Part shown: positions 5,836 through 9,411 of the stretch, piece after piece
Layout: every line of letters starts with the position of its first letter
Numbering within the stretch: the stretch's first letter is position 1
The notes under the pieces: model-generated
What the model was told of the DNA's origin: nothing
The model's database searches: none
The model's input: only the letters and a program-made list of their open reading frames with translations
Origin: Candidatus Nanoarchaeia archaeon
GTDB taxonomy: Archaea; Nanoarchaeota; Nanoarchaeia; SCGC-AAA011-G17; JAFCDX01
Reading direction: 5' to 3'
Length of the DNA stretch: 9,411 nt
NCBI GenBank assembly: GCA_028717785.1
Contig: JAQUND010000056.1
Location: 1-9,411 of the forward strand
Position numbers and translations under genes: made by a program

Positions 5836-6463
5836 TTGTTTTTATTAAGTGAAATTCTGATTGCATCCTCACATGGCAAAATATCTGTAAGTAAAGCAAT
5901 ATTATCATGTATTTTGTCACGTATTTTTAATATATTCTCGTCACACTTTTGCCAATCTTCCCAATCAACTACACCACAATGATCTTTTATTCTCTTAGAT
6001 ACTTCTTTTATAAAATTAGGAAATTCACTTTTATTTGGATACTTATTATATAAAGCTCCACACATCTTTTTAAACGAATCTCCTGAATTATTTCTATACC
6101 TTAATAAATGATCATGCAGCCATTCGTAAGCTTCTATTTTTAGCTGGGGAGATATTGCCAAAGCTATATCAATAAATAAATATGGATGCACCCATGTATG
6201 AGAGTTCCTTCCTTTTCCAGACACTTTAACTTTCCCATATTTTTCTTCAAGTGCTGATATAAATTCCTTTACGTTTTTTTGCCTAAACCATTCATTTAAA
6301 TTAAATGGTTGAAAACCATTTAACAACCTCCATTTATTGCCTGCCCTTACTAAATCAGTCGCAGATAAAAATTCACTCTTTGATTTTTGCGAGATTTCAT
6401 ATCCAAATAACGGTTTTTCATAATAACTTCATAACGGTTTTTCATAATAACTTCTGTTTTCAT
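5826..6463 (-). pseudogene. KilA-N domain phage protein, apparently frameshifted near its 5' end
   Basis: Residues encoded from about 6326 down to 5826 (166 aa in one frame) carry a KilA-N signature: KYGKVKVSGKGRNSHTWVHP, then LFIDIALAISPQLKIEAYEWL. KilA-N proteins are DNA-binding phage regulators or antirepressors. The only start-like codon in that frame is a TTG at 6324-6326 with GGAGG touching it, a poor initiation site. The true start looks like the ATG at 6461-6463 (AAGGAG, 9-nt spacer). It reads MKTEVIMKNRY, repeats eight residues, then goes out of frame and stops at TAG 6350-6352. One extra T near 6405-6407 would join it to FGYEISQKSKSEFLSATDLV, the expected N-terminal part of this domain, giving about 212 aa. 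A true mutation, a sequencing error or a translational frameshift would all explain this. The gene heads the operon ending at 5115-5144. Confidence 0.72.
6407..6454 (-). repeat. Perfect 24-bp tandem duplication in the KilA-N 5' end
   Basis: Two identical adjacent 24-bp copies (6431-6454 and 6407-6430) each encode EVIMKNRY in the frame of the upstream ATG. The length is a multiple of three, so the duplication alone does not change frame. The apparent 1-bp frameshift lies exactly at its downstream edge. Confidence 0.9.
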
Positions 6464-6491
6464 TTCATTTATCTCCTTATAAAATGTATTT

Positions 6492-6585
6492 TTTTTATAA
6501 TTATAATACATGTTTTAAAAAAGTCAAATTATTTTTATAATCATAATACATGTTTTATTTTTATATTATTGATACATCTTTTATT
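6492..6585. promoter_or_regulatory. Three direct repeats (likely operators) around the KilA-N promoter
   Basis: A 26-bp unit (TTTTTATAAT, one variable base, ATAATACATG, TTTTA) occurs at 6492-6517 and 6532-6557, exactly 40 bp apart with one mismatch. A degenerate third copy lies at 6558-6585 (5 mismatches in 28 against the second). Each of the first two is centred on the palindrome ACATGT; in the second, flanking bases extend the symmetry. The first covers the -10 box and the second lies just upstream of the -35, as expected for repressor sites. Confidence 0.65.
6500..6527 (-). promoter_or_regulatory. Promoter of the KilA-N operon
   Basis: Minus-strand TTGACT (6522-6527), a 16-bp spacer and TATAAT (6500-6505) lie upstream of the ATG at 6461-6463. 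The -10 is inside the first operator-like repeat, so this promoter is probably repressed by a DNA-binding protein. Confidence 0.72.
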
Positions 6586-6610
6586 AAAATATTTATCAAA
6601 CTTATAATTA

Positions 6611-6702
6611 TTTTTTTGGTGGTACTTAAACACCACCTGAGCACCACCAAAAAAAATTTTAAAAAATATTCGGTAGCACCTGAGTAGCACCACAGCACTA
6701 CT
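6611..6702. repeat. GC-containing repeat island with alternative hairpins
   Basis: In an otherwise A/T background, CACCTGAG followed by (TA)GCACCAC occurs at about 6634-6647 and 6677-6693, offset 43 bp. The left copy sits in a hairpin: TTTTTTTGGTGGT (6611-6623) pairs with ACCACCAAAAAAA (6643-6655). GGTGGT can instead pair with ACCACC at 6632-6637, so two structures exclude each other. The right copy has AGTAG (6683-6687) facing CTACT (6698-6702). A-runs rather than T-runs follow on both strands, so this is not a standard terminator. Iteron-like or single-stranded-origin structures are possible. Confidence 0.55.
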
Positions 6703-6848
6703 AATTTTAAAATTGTGACTTTTTGAAATTTTTTAAATGTTTACACATGTATATATTTCTATAATATTATTTAGAAAATTGTATTAACAAGTGTTTTTTT
6801 TATAGCTTGTAACTTATTTTTTTTGGTTACGTTACTTTTTAAAAAATA

Positions 6849-6881
6849 CGCTGTAACTGTTGATATTACACAGTTACAGCG
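6849..6881. repeat. Perfect 12-bp hairpin in the intergenic region
   Basis: CGCTGTAACTGT (6849-6860) is the exact reverse complement of 6870-6881, with a 9-nt loop. The core TGTAACTGT recurs as a direct copy at 6885-6893 followed by GTAACC. No T-run follows, so a protein-binding or origin structure is more likely than a terminator. Confidence 0.7.
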
Positions 6882-6904
6882 ATTTGTAACTGTGTAACCT
6901 GTTT

Positions 6905-7015
6905 TTTGGTATACACACTAATATATATACAGAGATATATATTTATATTTACTATTATATTATTATTATTATTAGTTACATATATAATATATAATAATAT
7001 AATATAGTAATAGCT
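6905..7015. other. A/T-only stretch with imperfect palindrome (possible unwinding element)
   Basis: The stretch is almost entirely A and T, with ATT tandem repeats around 6959-6974. A long imperfect inverted repeat runs from TTACTATTATATTATTAT (from 6949) to ATAATAATATAATATAGTAA (6991-7010), differing by a 2-nt indel. It sits beside the GTAAC motifs and would melt easily. Confidence 0.4.
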
Positions 7016-7216
7016 TAAAAAACCATGTAACTTTTTTTGTAACCTACTGAAACTTTTAAATAATATTAAGTTTCAAAAAAAAATAAAATGTTGATATTAC
7101 TATATTATAACCATATATAAAACAAGTTACATCTATAAAAATAAAAAAATATAACACAATATCGAAATTTCTTTCAAAAACACGTCTAAAATTGATTTTA
7201 AATTCAGAGGTATAAT

Positions 7217-7348
7217 ATGTTATATTTTATATTTGAAATGTCTATTGGCATAAATTTGTTCGAAATTTTAGTATGTGAAGTATTTTTTTTAATTGATATA
7301 AATATATTGTGTTTTAAGAAATATATATATATAATATTTGTACTTTAA
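7217..7348 (+). CDS. Possible 43-aa hydrophobic small protein (low confidence)
   Basis: An ATG with GAGG and a 6-nt spacer opens a 43-codon frame (MLYFIFEMSIGINLFEILVC, ending in IIFVL and TAA) rich in Phe, Ile, Tyr and Leu. It could be a small membrane peptide. However, AT-rich DNA gives such residues by chance, its SD-to-start spacer is also a TATAAT string, and the predicted promoter of the next gene lies inside it. Probably not a gene. Confidence 0.18.
   Translation: MLYFIFEMSIGINLFEILVCEVFFLIDINILCFKKYIYIIFVL
7307..7335 (+). promoter_or_regulatory. Promoter of the rightward replication operon
   Basis: TTGTGT (7307-7312), a 17-bp spacer and TATAAT (7330-7335) lie about 31 bp upstream of the GTG of the ribbon-helix-helix gene. 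The -10 is perfect, but the AT-repeat context reduces confidence. Transcription from here would diverge from the KilA-N operon. Confidence 0.55.
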
Positions 7349-7366
7349 TTAATAGGAGGTAATATT

Positions 7367-7531
7367 GTGAGAGTATTAAAAAGTATTTTGATGGATTCAG
7401 ATCTAGCATTAAAAATTGATGATTACGCAAAAGAAATGAAGTTAAAAAGCAAGTCAAAATTTATCGAGATTTGTATTCTTGATTATTTCAAAAAACTTGA
7501 GCAGCAAAAAATAAAACAAAAAAGCAGGTGA
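7367..7531 (+). CDS. Ribbon-helix-helix (Arc/CopG-like) small DNA-binding protein, 54 aa
   Basis: This short gene starts at GTG with a perfect AGGAGG and 7-nt spacer, which supports it strongly despite its size. The protein has an RHH layout: a basic beta strand (RVLKSILMD, 2-10), a first helix (SDLALKIDDYAKEM, about 11-24), a short turn (KLKSKS), then a second helix (KFIEICILDYFKKLEQQ, 31-47) and a Lys/Gln-rich tail. Such proteins bind operators as dimers; CopG-type members control replication gene expression and copy number. It lies beside the candidate origin and 4 bp before the DUF927 gene, so autoregulation of the replication operon or origin binding is a reasonable inference. Its target may be the GTAAC-type repeats upstream, which is unproven. 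Confidence 0.75.
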   Translation: MRVLKSILMDSDLALKIDDYAKEMKLKSKSKFIEICILDYFKKLEQQKIKQKSR

Positions 7532-7535
7532 TAAC

Positions 7536-9326
7536 ATGAATAAATATATTGAAGAGTTTATTTTTAAAGGGAATAAGCTTAATTTGACTGTGTCTAAAAA
7601 TTCAGTTATCAGCTATATAGATATTTCACTTAGGGAACAATTTGATGAAATTTCGCAAGCTGTATACAACAAATATAATATTCAGCTTGTAATATATGAG
7701 ACATTTAAAGGCCTGATCATTCCAAAACAATTCAGGTTTACAAGTAATGGCATAGAAACCATTAGGGTTATTAATGAAGACAAAAGAGAACAAATTACAA
7801 TCAGCAACAAATGGATCTACGTTGAGGCTAAAGTATATAGTAAATACCACGGAATCTATCAATATGAAGTTACTGCATATGATCCAACAACAAAAAAATG
7901 CCAGCGTAGTTTGTGTACAGCATCAACACTAGGCAGATATTACCAATGTATAAATTTTTGTATGGATAATTTAAACATTGTTACAAATGAAAACTATAAA
8001 AAAGAACTTATTGACTATTTTAATAAATTCTTATTAATGAATAATACAACAATAAAGAAAAAAGAAACACTTCCAAGATTAGGTTGGAATGATAATTGTA
8101 CAGAGTTTTTACCATATTCAGAAAATATGGCTTTTGATTTCACAAATGATAAAAGCAGATATTTAAAAGGAATATTTGATTCATTCAAGAAGAAAGGAGA
8201 CAAAAAAAAATACCTTGAAACGATAAAAGAATTTACTAATAATAATCCAGATGCCGAATTTATAATTGGCTGTAGTTTTGCAGCACCATTATTAAAAATA
8301 TTATCTCTAAGAAGTTTTTCCCTTAATTTTTATGGCGATTCAGGAAGTTACAAGTCATTGGCTTGCAAGCTTGCGGTATCTATATGGGGAAATCCTGATA
8401 AATTATGTTCGGCTGGGAATCATACTTCAAATGTAATTATTGAAAAGCTGGCTAAGTTTCATAACTTGCCTTTTTATGTTGATGAAATAACCGAGAAATC
8501 ATTTGATATATATCAAACTGGTAACGAGTCAGGACGCCATCGATTGTCACAACAGGGAGAGACAAAGGAAACTATAAGTTGGAGGACAGTTTTATTTTCC
8601 ACTTCTGAAATATCGATGGATTCTGAAAATAAAAAACATGGGGAAATAAATAGGTTTTTATCATTTAAAGTAAATTGTGTTCCTGATTTTGTCACAAATA
8701 AAGATGAATACGCAAGAAAATTATATTCATTCATCAGTAATAATTATGGATTATTAGGCAATGATTTTATAAATTATGTAATAATTCATAAAAATCAAAT
8801 TGATGAACTATACAAATTTATAATTGAAAGTATCTACAATCCTGACATAAATAACCAACATTTATCAATGATCGCATGTGGCTATTTAGGTTTATATCTT
8901 TTTAGATATATATTTTTAGATGTCAACGATCTAAAATATGTAATAATTAGAGCTAAAAAAATAATTTCAAAACTTAAAACAGTTCAAGAACTAGATCCAA
9001 TAAGAAAAATGTATAGAACAATCATTGAATTTTACGAAGTAAATAGAAATGCATTTATGAACGGCATACAGCCGCAAAGTGCGAATTATTGCTATGGTAT
9101 GACTAAAGATAATAAAGTGTTTTATTATTTAGGTCCATTAAAAAAATATTTAGCTGACAATGGTTTTAACTGGAATGAAAAAAGATTATTAATTGAAAAT
9201 AATCTTATAGAATACAAAAGTTACAGAATAAATCGTGAAGTCGGTAAAAGAATTATCATTGATTTAAATTCTGATTTTAATTATGAAGAATTAGAACGGG
9301 AGGGAATCGAAGACGATGAATCTTAG
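7536..9326 (+). CDS. DUF927-family phage/plasmid replication protein (helicase/primase-like ATPase)
   Basis: The 596-aa protein matches the DUF927 pattern. Residues about 85-165 form the N-terminal part of the domain, and LPRLGWNDN (179-187) precedes the P-loop half. Around 240-275 it reads EFIIGCSFAAPLLKILSLRS, then a Walker A-like GDSGSYKS (267-274), in which Tyr replaces the usual Gly before Lys. A Walker B-like LPFYVDE follows (311-317), then TGNESGRHR (328-336), SWRTVLFSTSE (348-358) and INRF with a possible arginine finger (R373). The family is linked to phage and plasmid replication, likely DNA unwinding at or near the origin. It begins 4 bp after the RHH gene with AGGTG upstream, and its end overlaps the next helicase gene by 11 bp, so the three are probably one operon. 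The C-terminal part (about 400-596) is not assigned. Confidence 0.8.
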   Translation: MNKYIEEFIFKGNKLNLTVSKNSVISYIDISLREQFDEISQAVYNKYNIQLVIYETFKGLIIPKQFRFTSNGIETIRVINEDKREQITISNKWIYVEAKVYSKYHGIYQYEVTAYDPTTKKCQRSLCTASTLGRYYQCINFCMDNLNIVTNENYKKELIDYFNKFLLMNNTTIKKKETLPRLGWNDNCTEFLPYSENMAFDFTNDKSRYLKGIFDSFKKKGDKKKYLETIKEFTNNNPDAEFIIGCSFAAPLLKILSLRSFSLNFYGDSGSYKSLACKLAVSIWGNPDKLCSAGNHTSNVIIEKLAKFHNLPFYVDEITEKSFDIYQTGNESGRHRLSQQGETKETISWRTVLFSTSEISMDSENKKHGEINRFLSFKVNCVPDFVTNKDEYARKLYSFISNNYGLLGNDFINYVIIHKNQIDELYKFIIESIYNPDINNQHLSMIACGYLGLYLFRYIFLDVNDLKYVIIRAKKIISKLKTVQELDPIRKMYRTIIEFYEVNRNAFMNGIQPQSANYCYGMTKDNKVFYYLGPLKKYLADNGFNWNEKRLLIENNLIEYKSYRINREVGKRIIIDLNSDFNYEELEREGIEDDES

Positions 9327-9411
9327 ACCATATCAAGTAAATTTAATAAATGAGATAAGAAAAAATATAAATTATAATTCTATCTGTATTCAATCACCTT
9401 GTGGATCTGGC
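9316..9411 (+). CDS. SF2 DEAD/DEAH-type helicase, N-terminal fragment (cut by the window)
   Basis: Only 32 residues are visible. MNLRPYQVNLINEIRKN is the typical N-terminal RPYQ (Q-motif-like) segment of phage SF2 helicases, and SICIQSPCGSG is the beginning of a Walker A loop whose GK[ST] would lie just past the edge. The ATG at 9316-9318 overlaps the DUF927 gene by 11 bp and is preceded by GGGAGGG inside that gene, which indicates coupling. It is probably the second helicase of the replication module. A type III restriction-like or other SF2 enzyme cannot be excluded from so short a piece. Confidence 0.7.
   Translation, partial: MNLRPYQVNLINEIRKNINYNSICIQSPCGSG

Larger units (their letters stand above)
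6809..7130. other. Candidate replication origin/control region with GTAAC motifs
   Basis: TGTAAC/GTTAC recurs at 6809-6814, 6825-6835 (GGTTACGTTAC), 6852-6857, 6872-6876, 6885-6890, 6892-6897, 6975-6979, 7026-7031, 7039-7044 and 7126-7130, in both orientations. TGTTGATATTAC also occurs twice (6858-6869 and 7089-7100). The region is non-coding on both strands, contains very A/T-rich stretches and lies upstream of replication genes. Motif clusters plus easily melted DNA fit a phage or plasmid-type origin. No cognate initiator site is proven, and composition makes AT-rich matches common, although the C-containing GTAAC motif is less expected by chance. Confidence 0.45.

Noticed and set aside
6305..6607. 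Plus-strand ORF of 100 aa running through the KilA-N 5' region
   Set aside because: It overlaps the KilA-N gene, the tandem duplication and the operator repeats; repeated residues come from the 24-bp duplication, and no SD supports it.
6611..6655. Intrinsic terminator
   Set aside because: The GGTGG/CCACC stem is followed by A-runs on both strands and preceded by T-runs, the wrong polarity for a U-tract terminator.
6809..7130. CRISPR array
   Set aside because: The GTAAC motifs are short, irregularly spaced and in both orientations, without uniform repeats or spacers.
7626..8734. Minus-strand ORFs within the DUF927 gene
   Set aside because: They are antisense shadows of a clearly coding plus-strand gene and have no supporting SD or domain.

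Overview
The window looks like part of a phage or prophage from a low-GC bacterium (Firmicutes such as Clostridium, or Fusobacteria/Brachyspira-like). The DNA is very AT-rich and arginine is mostly AGA. Most genes have AGGAGG-type ribosome binding sites. The standard code fits, because TGA serves as a stop. Phage-type families dominate: a small-terminase-like HTH protein, a ParB-like protein, a PAPS-reductase-like protein, a TAGT-like glycosyltransferase, a KilA-N protein and a DUF927 helicase/primase-like protein. No tRNA, rRNA, CRISPR array, insertion sequence or attachment site was seen.

Layout: positions 1-6463 hold a leftward (minus-strand) block, 6464-7366 is an AT-rich region of about 900 bp with essentially no coding sequence, and 7367-9411 holds a rightward block. 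From right to left, the minus block has three groups. (1) A repressor-like promoter region (6492-6585) drives a KilA-N gene that appears frameshifted, then a 213-aa unknown protein, ending at a strong intrinsic terminator (5115-5144). (2) A near-consensus promoter (5001-5029) drives a 314-aa Cys-rich unknown protein, then a PAPS-reductase/PP-loop-like protein and a small hypothetical protein. (3) A promoter embedded in a 16-bp inverted repeat (2607-2653) drives a small HTH protein, a ParB-like protein, a TAGT-like glycosyltransferase and a partial small-terminase-like protein running off the left edge. Starts and stops in group 3 overlap or nearly touch, so it is probably translationally coupled.

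The PAPS-reductase-like, ParB-like and TAGT-like genes together, next to a terminase gene, suggest a DNA base-modification cassette acting on genome copies before packaging. This is inference from family knowledge; the modified base cannot be read from the sequence.

The central region has GC-containing islands in an AT-rich background, a perfect 12-bp hairpin, repeated GTAAC/GTTAC motifs and long A/T stretches. It lies directly upstream of a ribbon-helix-helix gene, the DUF927 gene and the start of an SF2 helicase gene, which fits a replication origin and control region. The clearest oddity is the KilA-N gene: its 5' end carries a perfect 24-bp tandem duplication, and its first codons are in a different frame from the KilA-N domain.
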